Shown one piece after another: positions 34,481 to 43,504 of a DNA stretch of 64,000 nt. The stretch is from Atopobiaceae bacterium. GTDB lineage: Bacteria; Actinomycetota; Coriobacteriia; Coriobacteriales; Atopobiaceae. The position numbers were made by a program, and so were the translations under genes. The number at the start of each line of letters is the position of its first letter. Position 1 is the first letter of the stretch. The notes below the pieces were generated by a model. The model ran no database searches and was not told the DNA's origin. It saw only the letters and a list, made by a program, of their open reading frames with translations. The stretch spans positions 118,985-182,984 of the forward strand of contig CADFJN010000002.1 of assembly GCA_902834555.1 (NCBI GenBank), in the 5' to 3' direction.

Positions 34481-34492
34481 ACAACCATCCCC

Positions 34493-35509
34493 TTACAGAG
34501 AAGAGCCCAGCTCGCCGGGGGCGTTGTCCTTCTCGCCCGCAGCGGGCCATATGTCCTGCCCGGATTCCATGGCCTCGCGCACAGTCACCAGCTCGCTGGC
34601 AACCCGCTCGAGGTCAGACGGGGTGTCAATGTCATCTAGCTCGGCCGGGTAGCGCGCCTCGACAAGCCGCGTAGCGGCGGCCAAATCTGGGTTCCTGCGC
34701 AGCAGCTCGCCTCCGCCCACGTCTCCCTCAAGGCCGAGAAGCGCGTCTGCCAGGTAGCCCGGAAAGATCACGGGGCTCCCCGGCTTGTCCTGCCACGCGA
34801 GACGCGCTACGCAGGCAGGATGCGCGGCAAACTCGTCGAGCAGGGCCTCGACACTCGCGCCAGAGAGCAGCGGCTGGTCGCCCTGCACAAAGAGGTAGCC
34901 CGCGCGCTTGCCCAGCGCCTCGATGCCCGCACGCAGCGTTTGGCTTTGCAGCGCGCCTGCGGGCTCCACACATGTCACATGCCTGGCCTCGCACACGGCT
35001 CGGACGCGATTCCACCTTGTGGAGACCACCACGTCCAGGCGCGGTGACACCAATGCGTCAAGCGTGTGCGAGACCACCGCCCGGCCACGCAGCGGCTCCA
35101 CGAGCTTCTGCCTGCCAAAGCGTGTGGCCTCGCCATTTGCCATGACCACGCAACCCAGCCGCGGCACGCCTGCAACGCCGGCAAACGCTGCCGAGAAGCC
35201 CGCGTCTGCCGCAGCGGTGACACCCTGGCGCCAGGTCTCGTAGCGGTGGAGGAAGTCCTCCCCTTCGGGCGTGAGGCTCGAGCTTCCGCCCTTCTCGCCG
35301 CCAATGGAGCGCACGGTGAGCGAGTATCCCAGGGCGTGCTCGGCTTCGTGCAGGATGCGCATGGCCTTGGTGTAGCTCATGCCCATTGCCTTGGCGGAGG
35401 CCGAGAGGCTGCCCGTCTCGCGAATGCCAGCGAGCAGGGCCAGGGGACCCGGGCCAAAGAAGCGCCCGCCGTCCTTATCAACTAGGAACGAGAATACCCG
35501 TGGTTCCAT
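34493..35509 (-). CDS. mocA: ModE-like HTH fused to MocA nucleotidyltransferase
   Basis: A 338-residue fusion. Residues 1-~100 are a winged helix of ModE type (LLAGIRETGSLSASAKAMGMSYTKAMRILHEAE). Residues ~115-300 are a MobA-like nucleotidyltransferase (GCVVMANGEATRFGRQKLVEPLRG, VQGDQPLL, DKPGSPVIFPG). MocA makes molybdopterin cytosine dinucleotide from Mo-cofactor and CTP, the cofactor form used by many hydroxylases. The ATG at 35509 has a GAGGTGAGGG site, better than the GTG three codons upstream. The added DNA-binding domain suggests it could also sense molybdate or regulate. Confidence 0.85.
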   Translation of the reverse strand: MEPRVFSFLVDKDGGRFFGPGPLALLAGIRETGSLSASAKAMGMSYTKAMRILHEAEHALGYSLTVRSIGGEKGGSSSLTPEGEDFLHRYETWRQGVTAAADAGFSAAFAGVAGVPRLGCVVMANGEATRFGRQKLVEPLRGRAVVSHTLDALVSPRLDVVVSTRWNRVRAVCEARHVTCVEPAGALQSQTLRAGIEALGKRAGYLFVQGDQPLLSGASVEALLDEFAAHPACVARLAWQDKPGSPVIFPGYLADALLGLEGDVGGGELLRRNPDLAAATRLVEARYPAELDDIDTPSDLERVASELVTVREAMESGQDIWPAAGEKDNAPGELGSSL

Positions 35510-35550
35510 GGCCCTCACCTCGTGCGCATTGCCGTTGCGATGCCTACATG

Positions 35551-36492
35551 CTACCCACGCACGATGGTACCAGTCTTGCCGGCAATACCGTCCGCCGCGC
35601 GATCAAGCTCGGTGATGAGCGACATACGTCCGGGGCCGGACTGGGCAAACTGCAGCGCCGCCTGGACCTTGGGCAGCATCGAGCCAGGCGCGAACTCGCC
35701 CGCGTCGATGTAGCGCTGGGCCGTCTCGGGCGTGAGCTCGTCGAGCTCGGTCTGGTCGGGCTTGCCAAAGTGGATGGCGACCTTCTCGACGGCCGTGAGG
35801 ATGACAAGCGCGTCGGCATCAAGCTGCTCGGCAAGGCGGGCTGCGGCAAAGTCCTTGTCGATAACTGCAGCGGCGCCCTTCAGGTGGTGGCCCTCGGTGT
35901 GGTAGACGGGGATGCCGCCGCCACCGCAGGCAATGACCACGTGGTCGGCCTCGACCAGCGAGCGGATGGTGTCAAGCTCGACGATGGCCTGGGGCTTGGG
36001 GCTTGCGACCACACGGCGCCAGCCGCGGCCGGAGTCCTCGACCACCGTGTAGCCGCGCTCGGCCACCATGCGGTCGGCCTCCTCCTTGGTCATGAAGGCA
36101 CCAATGGGCTTGGTGGGGTTCTCGAAGGCAGGGTCGTTGGGGTCTACCTCGACCTGCGTGAGCACCGTGGTCACGCCGTGGTGGATGTCGCGGTTGGCCA
36201 GCTCCTCGCGGATGGCGTTCTGGAGGTCGTAGCCAATGTAGCCCTGGCTCATGGCAACGCAGACCGAGAGCGGGCAGGGAATGTACTTCTCGGGATTAGA
36301 GCGCGTGAGCTGGGTCATAGCCTCCTGGATCATGCCCACCTGCGGTCCGTTGCCGTGCGCCACGATGACCTCGTTGCCCTCGGCAATAAGGTCGACGATG
36401 GCCTTGGACGTGTGCTTCACGGCCGCCATCTGCTCTGGCAGGTTCTTCCCCAACGCGTTGCCGCCCAGTGCGACGACGATTCTCTTGCCCAT
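35551..36492 (-). CDS. arcC: Carbamate kinase
   Basis: A 313-residue amino-acid-kinase-fold protein: RIVVALGGNALGKNLPEQM at the N-terminus, IAEGNEVIVAHGNGPQVGMI, and the late AVIDKDFAAARLAEQLDADALVILTAVEKVAIHFGKP. It makes ATP and carbamate from carbamoyl phosphate and ADP. In this island it corresponds to YqeA of E. coli and would harvest energy from carbamoyl phosphate released by the YgeW step. A strong terminator separates it from ygeW upstream; mocA follows 41 bases downstream. Confidence 0.95.
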   Translation of the reverse strand: MGKRIVVALGGNALGKNLPEQMAAVKHTSKAIVDLIAEGNEVIVAHGNGPQVGMIQEAMTQLTRSNPEKYIPCPLSVCVAMSQGYIGYDLQNAIREELANRDIHHGVTTVLTQVEVDPNDPAFENPTKPIGAFMTKEEADRMVAERGYTVVEDSGRGWRRVVASPKPQAIVELDTIRSLVEADHVVIACGGGGIPVYHTEGHHLKGAAAVIDKDFAAARLAEQLDADALVILTAVEKVAIHFGKPDQTELDELTPETAQRYIDAGEFAPGSMLPKVQAALQFAQSGPGRMSLITELDRAADGIAGKTGTIVRG

Positions 36493-36530
36493 GCGTTCCT
36501 CTCCGTTCTCCCCTTGTAGCGTTCGTGTGA

Positions 36531-36586
36531 AAAAGAGCGCGGGCCGGCCAACCGAGCTCACCGGCTCGGCCCGACCAGCCCGCGCG
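36531..36586 (-). terminator. Terminator between ygeW and arcC
   Basis: On the minus strand GCGCGGGC pairs with GCCCGCGC across an internally folded region, followed directly by TCTTTTTC. It lies downstream of ygeW and just upstream of arcC, so it may set a lower level for arcC-mocA-hyuA or be a control point. Confidence 0.65.
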
Positions 36587-36627
36587 TTCCCTTGTGGGTA
36601 CTGCGCCAGTCGCCCCGATACCCGGCT

Positions 36628-37830
36628 TTAGGCCTCGAGCCAGCGGCTGCGGCCGCGCTGCTCGAGCTCCTTGAGCATGGCAACGGGATCCTTGGCCTTC
36701 TGCAGGAAGATCATGGCCGCCACGGCGTACGGCTTGTAGCTGGCCTCCTTGTAGAGACCGTCGCGGTGGAGGTCAAAGACCTCGTTCGCAACCTCGCCGT
36801 GCTCGCAGGAGACGCCCTCGATGTCGGCCGGCAGCGGGTGCATGTAGATGGTGTCCATGCCGTTTGCGGTCTTGGCCATGAGCTCGGGCGTGCAGTGCCA
36901 GTCCATGTGGGTGGCGTTCTGGGCGAGAAGCTCCTTCTCCAGGGTGTCGATGCCCTCGGAGTCGCCGGCGGCGTAAAGCTTGGTGCGCTTCTCCATTGCC
37001 GCGTAGGGAGCCCAGCTCTTGGGGACCACGATGTCGGCACCCTCGAAGGCCTCCTCCATGGAGTGGGCCTGGGTGAACGTGGCGCCAGACTCCTGGGCGT
37101 AGACGCCGGCCTGCTTGACTAGCTCGGGCATGAGGTCGTAGCCCTCGGGGTGAGCCAGGGTGACGTTCATGCCAAAGCGGGTGAGCAGCATGATGAGCGA
37201 CTGCGGGCAGGACAGCGGCTTGCCGTAGGAGGGGCTGTAGGCCCAGGTGACGGCGACCTTCTTGCCCTTGAGGTTCTCAAGACCGCCAAACTCGTTGATG
37301 AGGTAGAGCAGGTCGGCCGAGGACTGCGTGGGGTGGTCGGAGTCGGACTGCAGCGAGACGAGCGTGGGACGGTGATCGAGGATGCCGTCGGCGTAGGACT
37401 GCGCCACGGACTCCGCGACCTCCTTCATGTACGCGTCACCCTCGCCGATGAACTTGTCGTCGCGGATGCCGATGACGTCAGCCATGAAGCTGATCATCGT
37501 GGCGGTCTCGCGCACGGTCTCGCCGTGGGCGATCTGCGACTTGGACTCGTCGAGGTCCTGGAGCTGCAGGCCCAGCATGTTGGTGCCGGAGGCAAACGAG
37601 AAGCGCGTACGGGTGGAGTTGTCGCGGAAGTTGGAGACCGCAAGGCCGGAGTCGAAGATGCGCGTGGAGATGTTGCGCTCACGCAGGTTGCGAAGGGCGT
37701 CGGCGACCAGGTAAAGAGCGCGGAGCTCGTCGGTGGTCTTATCCCACGTGTGCAGGAAGTCGTTGTTGTACATCTTGGAGTAGTCGAGCTTCTCGAGCTG
37801 GTCGAGGTAGTTCTGGAACTTGGCGTCCAT
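36628..37830 (-). CDS. ygeW: YgeW, carbamoyltransferase of the purine-degradation cluster
   Basis: A 400-residue aspartate/ornithine carbamoyltransferase-fold protein. The carbamoyl-phosphate loop DNSTRTRFSFASG is intact, and the C-terminal MHPLPADIEGVSCEHGEV replaces the HCLP-type motif. Length and the HTWDKTTDELRALYLVADALR segment match YgeW rather than classical OTCase (~330 residues). In purine breakdown it is thought to release carbamoyl phosphate from a ureido/oxamate-type intermediate; the substrate is unproven. It sits between ygeY and arcC, so product and consumer are adjacent. Confidence 0.92.
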   Translation of the reverse strand: MDAKFQNYLDQLEKLDYSKMYNNDFLHTWDKTTDELRALYLVADALRNLRERNISTRIFDSGLAVSNFRDNSTRTRFSFASGTNMLGLQLQDLDESKSQIAHGETVRETATMISFMADVIGIRDDKFIGEGDAYMKEVAESVAQSYADGILDHRPTLVSLQSDSDHPTQSSADLLYLINEFGGLENLKGKKVAVTWAYSPSYGKPLSCPQSLIMLLTRFGMNVTLAHPEGYDLMPELVKQAGVYAQESGATFTQAHSMEEAFEGADIVVPKSWAPYAAMEKRTKLYAAGDSEGIDTLEKELLAQNATHMDWHCTPELMAKTANGMDTIYMHPLPADIEGVSCEHGEVANEVFDLHRDGLYKEASYKPYAVAAMIFLQKAKDPVAMLKELEQRGRSRWLEA

Positions 37831-37936
37831 TCGTTTCCCTTTCTTTGATACGCGTGACTGGGTCTTCCCGATGACCGCTGGGTCTACGTGCAGAGGACCC
37901 GGTCGCAACGGTGCGCCGCGACCGGGACGCAGCTAA

Positions 37937-39319
37937 CTACTTGATGTCGTTGCCGGTGAGGCTGGCGCGGAACTCGGTGGCGTCGCCGGTTGCCTGGCTG
38001 GGGTCGTAGAGGTTCACTGCCGCAACGTAGAGCGCGGCGCAGGTGGAGAGGTCCTGCTTGTAGGTGACCTCGTTAGGCGCGTGTGCCTGGGACTCGGCGC
38101 CAGGGCCAAAGCCAACGCAGGGGATGCCATAGCGGCCCTGGATGGAGACGCAGTTCGTGGAGAAGGTCCACTTGTCGCACAGAGGCCTGCCCTCACGCCT
38201 GTCCATGGACTTCTCGCAGCCGATGCGCTTGTCGCCAAAGAGGGCCTTGTGGGCGTCGACCAGAGCCTTGACGTGCGGAGCGCTCTCCTTGTTGATCCAC
38301 GTGGGGAAGTAGGCCTCGGTCTCGTAGACCTCACCAGTCCAGCTGGGACGGTCGTACATGTACATGGAGACCTTCACGTCATCGCCGTACTTCTTGACGG
38401 CGGGGAGGTTGCGGACCTCCTCGAGGCAGGACTCGTAGGTCTCGCCGGCGGTCATGCGGCGGTCGATGGAGATGGCGCAGGAGTCAGCCACGGCGCAGCG
38501 CGAGGGGCTGGTGTAGAAGATCTGGGAAACGGTGCAGGTGCCGCGGCCCAGGAAGCGGGCGTCCTCGTAGTGCTCGGGGTTGTACTTGGGGTCGAGCATC
38601 TTGACGAGGCCCTTGATGGAGGTGGACTCGTCGCAGCCGTTGTTGTTGAGGGCGCGGACGTCGTTGATGATGTCGGCCATCTTGTAGATGGCGTTGTCGC
38701 CGCGCTCGGGCGCGGAGCCGTGGCAGGAGACGCCCTTCACGTCGACGCGGATCTCCATGCGGCCGCGGTGACCACGGTAGATGCCGCCATCGGTGGGCTC
38801 GGTGGAGATAACGAACTCGGGCTTGATGCCATCGACGTTGTAGATGTACTGCCAGCACATGCCGTCGCAGTCCTCTTCCTGGACGGTGCCCACGACCATG
38901 ATCTTGTAGCCCTCGGGGATGAGGTCCATGTCCTTCATCATCTTGGCCGCGTAGGTGGCGGAGGCAACTCCGCCCTCCTGGTCGGAGCCGCCACGGCCGC
39001 CGATGAGCTGGTCGTCCTCGAAGCCCTTGTACGGGTCGAAGTCCCAGTTGTCGCGGTTGCCAATGCCAACAGTGTCGATGTGGCCGTCGATGGCGATGAT
39101 CTTGTCGCCCGTGCCCATGAAGCCCATCACGTTGCCCAGGCCGTCAACCTTGACCTCGTCAAAGCCGAGCTTCTCCATCTCGGCCTTGATGCAGGCCACA
39201 ACGTCGCCCTCCTCGCAGGACTCGCTGGGGTGGGAGATCATGGCGCGCAGGAACGCAGTCATGTCCGCGTTGTAGGCCTTCGCCGCTTCCTTGATCTTGT
39301 CGTAGTCGAGTTCCTTCAT
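37937..39319 (-). CDS. ygeY: YgeY, M20-family amidohydrolase/peptidase
   Basis: A 460-residue M20 metallohydrolase. The first zinc ligands are in IAIDGHIDTVG, the bridging aspartate in GGRGGSDQEGG, and the catalytic glutamate pair in VGTVQEEDCDG. A dimerisation domain spans the middle (~190-310). YgeY always pairs with ygeX and ygeW and is assumed to deacylate a ureido intermediate towards 2,3-diaminopropionate. It leads the run ygeY-ygeW-arcC-mocA-hyuA and has the 16-bp motif at 39384 upstream. A 9-bp hairpin at 37897-37926 follows its stop. Confidence 0.92.
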   Translation of the reverse strand: MKELDYDKIKEAAKAYNADMTAFLRAMISHPSESCEEGDVVACIKAEMEKLGFDEVKVDGLGNVMGFMGTGDKIIAIDGHIDTVGIGNRDNWDFDPYKGFEDDQLIGGRGGSDQEGGVASATYAAKMMKDMDLIPEGYKIMVVGTVQEEDCDGMCWQYIYNVDGIKPEFVISTEPTDGGIYRGHRGRMEIRVDVKGVSCHGSAPERGDNAIYKMADIINDVRALNNNGCDESTSIKGLVKMLDPKYNPEHYEDARFLGRGTCTVSQIFYTSPSRCAVADSCAISIDRRMTAGETYESCLEEVRNLPAVKKYGDDVKVSMYMYDRPSWTGEVYETEAYFPTWINKESAPHVKALVDAHKALFGDKRIGCEKSMDRREGRPLCDKWTFSTNCVSIQGRYGIPCVGFGPGAESQAHAPNEVTYKQDLSTCAALYVAAVNLYDPSQATGDATEFRASLTGNDIK

Positions 39320-39383
39320 TGGGTCCTCCTCGCATCGGGCAACGTTCTTGCTGACTTGGTGCCGTAAACAATAAGTCTGCTTA

Positions 39384-39399
39384 CCAAACTTTTTGTTTG
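39384..39399. promoter_or_regulatory. Candidate purine-island operator, ygeY site
   Basis: CCAAACTTTTTGTTTG lies 65 bases before ygeY, in an AT-rich patch. Extended by one to two bases it is a perfect 7-5-7 dyad (ACCAAAC/GTTTGGT, 39383-39401). The same 14-base core (CCAAACTTTTTGTT) stands 67 bases before ygeX, with related sites before uacT and the NCS2 permease gene. Confidence 0.65.
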
Positions 39400-39562
39400 G
39401 TTGACCTAATTAAAGCACGTGCGAGAGGGAATTCAAGGGCCTTTGGCAAACTGTTCACTTTTCTCGCAGACGGTCTTTTTGACGCGGTGGACGGTGGGTG
39501 CGAAGGGTGCTTCCCCGCTCGGGCATCGGAGCGGGCCGCAGCTCGGAACAGTTTGCAGCCCG

Positions 39563-39848
39563 CGAAGGGGCGTTGGGGGCGTCCCCGGCCAAACCTGCGG
39601 GTTAATAGCAGTGCGCCAAGAAGGGCCGGGCCATCTACCTGCGGTCCTTCTCGACAGGCCCCGCTCGCGACTTCTACTAAGCCGCATGTTCCCCTCGAGG
39701 CGGTCGGCGGGGGGCGGCCCACGCGGGCGAGGACGGCGGCCCGCGCAGGCGGTCGGCGAGTTCAGCAGGCCGAGACGGACCTCGCACCACGCAAAGGCCC
39801 CGGCGACGAAATGCCGCCGGGGCCAAGGTCCCACGTTCTTCTCGGCAG
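39563..39848. repeat. 285-bp intergenic repeat, copy A (TTAATAGCAG element plus terminator)
   Basis: This stretch is about 85-90% identical by eye to 45051-45335. It starts with AAACCTGCGGGTTAATAGCAG, has ACCTGCGG in the middle and a degenerate inverted end near 39690. It finishes with a 10-bp GGCCCCGGCG hairpin (39796-39824), a likely terminator for the GH3 gene on the minus strand. Both copies end a few bases before the stop codon of a minus-strand gene. The rest of 39320-39850 holds the ygeY promoter and no gene. Confidence 0.8.
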
Positions 39849-39850
39849 TG

Positions 39851-42640
39851 CTACTGCTGCTGGGCGCGCCAGCGCTTCATCTTCATGTGGCGACGCACGA
39901 AGTACGTGACCAGCAGGACGATGATTGCCGCAAGCACAACCTCAACCGCGGTGATCAGCGGACTCTGCCCAAACATCCCCACCGCAAACGTACTCGAGGA
40001 GTTCGCCTCGGTATAGAGGATGTTGTGGCAAGCGTTACGCAGCGCCTGGTGCCCAGCGGCCGTGTCCAGCGTGTCGCTGGTAAGCATCTTGTCCTGAAGG
40101 AACGCGAGGTAGAGGTCGTTGCCCGCACGCAGCGCCCGGTTGATGTTCGAGGTGTCAGCGGCAAGCACGCAGTCCGTCACGATAGACCCGCGGAAGCCCC
40201 ACTCGTTCCTCAGCACCTGGGTGAGCAGCGCGTGGCTCTCGGCCGTGGGCACAGTTCCCAGGCGGTTGTAGGAGCTCATCATCGCCATGGCGCCGCCGTC
40301 CTTTACGGCAATCTCGAACGGGCGCAGGTAGATCTCGCGCATGGACTGCTCGTTTGCCCAGGTCACAAGGCCGCCGGCATCGCCGCGGTGCGTCTCCTGA
40401 TCGTTCAGGGCGAAGTGCTTGACGTAGCAGTACACGCCCCGTGACTGGATGCCGCGGACCTCGGCAGCAACGATCTCGCCGGTGAGCAGACCGTCCTCGC
40501 TCACGTACTCGTAGTTGCGGCCGCCAAAGGGCGAGCGGTGCGTGTCGGCACCGGGGGCGTACAGGCCGCCGACCTTGAGCGCCGTTGCCTCCTGGGCAAA
40601 CAGCTCGCCCACGCGCTGCGCAAGCTCCTTGTTCCAGGTGTAGCCAAGCACGCTCTGGCCCGTGAGCTGCGTGCCGTTGTAGCTCGCCATGATGTTGTTC
40701 ACGCCATTGGGACCGTCGCACTCGACAATCGCGGGCTTGCCCACGCTCTTGGCCGAGAAGGTCATCCAGCCGCCGTTGGAGACGAGCATCTTCTGCTCGT
40801 TGAGCGTCATCTGGTCGAGGAGCTTGTCCCACTGGGGGTCGTCATAGCTCAGGCCGGTCATGTCGGCCAGGGTAAGGCCGTTCTTCGCACCATAGGTCGC
40901 GTCGTCGACATTGGGGTTCTCGAGCGGCGCGGGATTATCCAGTGCATCCTTAATCTGGGCAGAGGCCTCCTTCTCGGCGGGGGCCATTGTGGGGAAGGTG
41001 CCCGCCCAATCCGCGCGTGAGAGGTACGTGACGTCGCCGCCAAAGCTCACGTCATCGAACTGGTTGGTCGCAGCGACATTGTCCGTGGAACGGGCACCGT
41101 CGTTGGCGTCATTGTAGATGTAGTCACGGTCGATGGTCACCGTACGGGTATCCACCACGTCGTGAGAGTTGCGACGCAGGCTCACCTGGTAGTCGCCGGC
41201 CTCCAAGACGTAGGCGCCGCCCTGGGCCTTGACGCCATTGTAGTCGTAGCTCGCCATGTCCTCGTGCGTCCAGCTGATCCTGAGCGTCTGGGTCTCCCCA
41301 GGCTCAAGCAGCTTGGTCTTGTCAAAGCCAGCGAGAACAACGGCGCTCTTCTCGATGCCACCCGGCGTGTAGGGTGCGCTGTAGTAGGCCTCGACAACGT
41401 CCTTGCCCGCAACGTCGCCGGTGTTGGTCACGTCGACGGTCATCGTGATGGTGGTGCCGTCGTCCGAAAAGTCCGCGATCTTCTCGTCGAAGGTGGTATA
41501 CGAGAGGCCGTAGCCAAACGGGTACTGAACCGTTGCGCCATAGTCGATGTAGCCGTCTGCCGCCGCGGTCTCGTAGTAGCGGTAGCCCACGTAGATACCC
41601 TCGGCGTAGTCCACAAAGTGGACGTTCTCGGTGCCGGAAGTCGCATCACCAGAGCCCGCGAACAGGGACTGGTTGGTGTGCTGCACGTTGGTGTAGTCGT
41701 GCGCGCCAAAGTTGTAGTAGCTAGGTGCGCTTTCCGCCTCGTACGGGAAGGTGTCCACGGTGCGACCGCTTGGGTTCACGGCACCGGTGAGTACCTTGCC
41801 AATGGCCTCACAGCCCGTCGAGCCAGGTGTGCCCACCCACAGGGCGGCGTCCACCTGGGGGGCGTCAACAAAGCCAAGCTCCATGGCATTGGGGCTGTTG
41901 AGCACCACGATCACACGATCGAAGTTGCCCTCGACCATGGCGAGAAGGTCCTCCTCGTTGGGCGAAAGCTCAAGGTAGCTGCGGCCGGCCTCGGAGCCCT
42001 CATAGGCGGCCATGTCCGTGGGAAGGTCAAAACCTTCGCCGCCCTTGCGGGTGAGAACCACGATCGCCGTGTCCGAGTACGCCTTGGCGTCATCGATGAC
42101 GTCCTGGGTGTAGCTGGACTGCGGCAGCTCGTAGAGGTTCCAGTCCGTGCCCACGAGACCCATATCCTTGGGAGTAGCGGCATTCTCCTCGTAGAACTGC
42201 TCGAGGTCAGGGTTCACGGAGAGGCCCGCGTCCTCAAGTCCCTGGTAGAAGGTAACGTTCTTGCTGGTGTCGCCAGCTCCGGAGCCCGTCCCGCCATAGC
42301 TGAAGTTGTTACCTACAGTCGAGCCAAACACGTTCACCTTGGTCACGCCCGAAAGCGGCAGGGCGTCATTCTCGTTCTTGAGCAGCGTGACGCCTTCCGC
42401 CTCCACCTCCTCGGTGATATCGCGCGTGGCCTGGCTTGCCTGCTGGACCTCAGTTGATGCCATATCCGGCTTCGTTGTAAACGTTGTCACAAGGTCAAAG
42501 TACGGAGACACCACAACTCCCACCACAAGTGTCACCGCAACCACGAGCACCGACAGGATGCACATGATCACAAACAGCGCCTTCTTTGGGCGCTTTACCG
42601 GCTTGGTCGGTTTTGTCGGCTTGTCCTTCTCGTCTGCCAT
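39851..42640 (-). CDS. Membrane-anchored GH3 glycoside hydrolase with permuted domain order
   Basis: A 929-residue GH3 enzyme in which the usual second domain comes first. A lysine-rich cytoplasmic start and a membrane helix (~20-45) precede the alpha/beta sandwich (GVTLLKNENDALPLSGVTKVNVFG). A fibronectin-III-like domain follows (DVTNTGDVAGKDVVEAYYSAP), then, from ~588, the TIM barrel. The barrel keeps the substrate motif KHFALNDQETHR and the nucleophile aspartate in SIVTDCV (~822; SDW in many relatives). A second membrane helix lies near the C-terminus (AVEVVLAAIIVLLVTYFV), followed by a basic tail. It should cleave beta-glucosides or xylosides outside the cell. Divergent LytTR/GHKL genes may control it. 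The ATG at 42640 follows AAAGGGGAGAG. Confidence 0.88.
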   Translation of the reverse strand: MADEKDKPTKPTKPVKRPKKALFVIMCILSVLVVAVTLVVGVVVSPYFDLVTTFTTKPDMASTEVQQASQATRDITEEVEAEGVTLLKNENDALPLSGVTKVNVFGSTVGNNFSYGGTGSGAGDTSKNVTFYQGLEDAGLSVNPDLEQFYEENAATPKDMGLVGTDWNLYELPQSSYTQDVIDDAKAYSDTAIVVLTRKGGEGFDLPTDMAAYEGSEAGRSYLELSPNEEDLLAMVEGNFDRVIVVLNSPNAMELGFVDAPQVDAALWVGTPGSTGCEAIGKVLTGAVNPSGRTVDTFPYEAESAPSYYNFGAHDYTNVQHTNQSLFAGSGDATSGTENVHFVDYAEGIYVGYRYYETAAADGYIDYGATVQYPFGYGLSYTTFDEKIADFSDDGTTITMTVDVTNTGDVAGKDVVEAYYSAPYTPGGIEKSAVVLAGFDKTKLLEPGETQTLRISWTHEDMASYDYNGVKAQGGAYVLEAGDYQVSLRRNSHDVVDTRTVTIDRDYIYNDANDGARSTDNVAATNQFDDVSFGGDVTYLSRADWAGTFPTMAPAEKEASAQIKDALDNPAPLENPNVDDATYGAKNGLTLADMTGLSYDDPQWDKLLDQMTLNEQKMLVSNGGWMTFSAKSVGKPAIVECDGPNGVNNIMASYNGTQLTGQSVLGYTWNKELAQRVGELFAQEATALKVGGLYAPGADTHRSPFGGRNYEYVSEDGLLTGEIVAAEVRGIQSRGVYCYVKHFALNDQETHRGDAGGLVTWANEQSMREIYLRPFEIAVKDGGAMAMMSSYNRLGTVPTAESHALLTQVLRNEWGFRGSIVTDCVLAADTSNINRALRAGNDLYLAFLQDKMLTSDTLDTAAGHQALRNACHNILYTEANSSSTFAVGMFGQSPLITAVEVVLAAIIVLLVTYFVRRHMKMKRWRAQQQ

Positions 42641-42787
42641 CTCTCCCCTTTCCCCTGGGATCTTGCCTTCCCGCCGCATTATCGCGGTGGGAGTTCCGCT
42701 AGATGGCCCCATGGTGGTCAAGACCCCCGCAGGCTGGGGGCTGCTGTCATAATCGGGTGAGGGCCACGACTTAGTTGGGAGGCAACC

Positions 42788-43504
42788 GTGGCATACCGAA
42801 TTCTTATCGTGGAAGACTCCCCCGCAGAGGCGGACGTCCTTCGAGGGCATCTCGACCGCTATGCAGCAGAGAGGGGTCTCTCGTTTGCCGTGACCGTGCT
42901 CTCCTCGGCGGTGGAGTTCGTGAACGCAAGCCACCCGGCGGACCTGATCTTCATGGACATCGACCTGCCTGGCATCAACGGCATGGAGGCGGCACAGATC
43001 CTTCGCGGCTACGACGAGCAGACGCCACTTGTGTTTGTGACCAACCTGGCGCAGTACGCCATCAAGGGATACCAGGTGGACGCCCTCGACTTCATGGTGA
43101 AGCCCGTTGCCTACGATGACTTCTCCCTGCGCATGGACCGCGCCATGCGCATGGTCAGGCGTACCTCTAAGGGCACCGTGTCCATCCCCACGCCCGACGG
43201 CATCCGCGTGGTGCGCCTCGATGACGTGCTCTACGTGGACATCGTGAAGCACGACCTGCACTACCACCTTGCCGAGGAGCCCAACCCCCTGCGGGTGCGC
43301 GGCACCATCACCAAGGTTGCGGAGGAGCTTGCCGAAAAGGACTTCCTCAAGATCGCCGCCAGCTGCGTCATCAACATGGCGCAGGTAGCACGGATACGGG
43401 CGACCTCGGTGGTCATGTCGGACGGCACGGAGCTGTTCTTTAGCAGGTCGCAGAGGAAGGCGGCGCTCGAGCGCCTCACGGCATACGTTGGAAGGAGCGC
43501 GTGA
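42788..43504 (+). CDS. LytTR-family response regulator
   Basis: A 238-residue regulator with a GTG start at 42788 (GGGAGGCAACC before it). The receiver has LIVEDSPAEA, the phospho-aspartate in LIFMDIDLPGINGMEA and the lysine in DFMVKPV. The C-terminal ~100 residues form a LytTR DNA-binding domain (RVVRLDDVLYVDIVKHDLHYHL ... FLKIAASCVINMAQVARI). AgrA-like regulators of this kind pair with GHKL kinases and often answer peptide signals. It overlaps the kinase gene by 4 bases and diverges from the GH3 gene. Confidence 0.9.
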   Translation: MAYRILIVEDSPAEADVLRGHLDRYAAERGLSFAVTVLSSAVEFVNASHPADLIFMDIDLPGINGMEAAQILRGYDEQTPLVFVTNLAQYAIKGYQVDALDFMVKPVAYDDFSLRMDRAMRMVRRTSKGTVSIPTPDGIRVVRLDDVLYVDIVKHDLHYHLAEEPNPLRVRGTITKVAEELAEKDFLKIAASCVINMAQVARIRATSVVMSDGTELFFSRSQRKAALERLTAYVGRSA

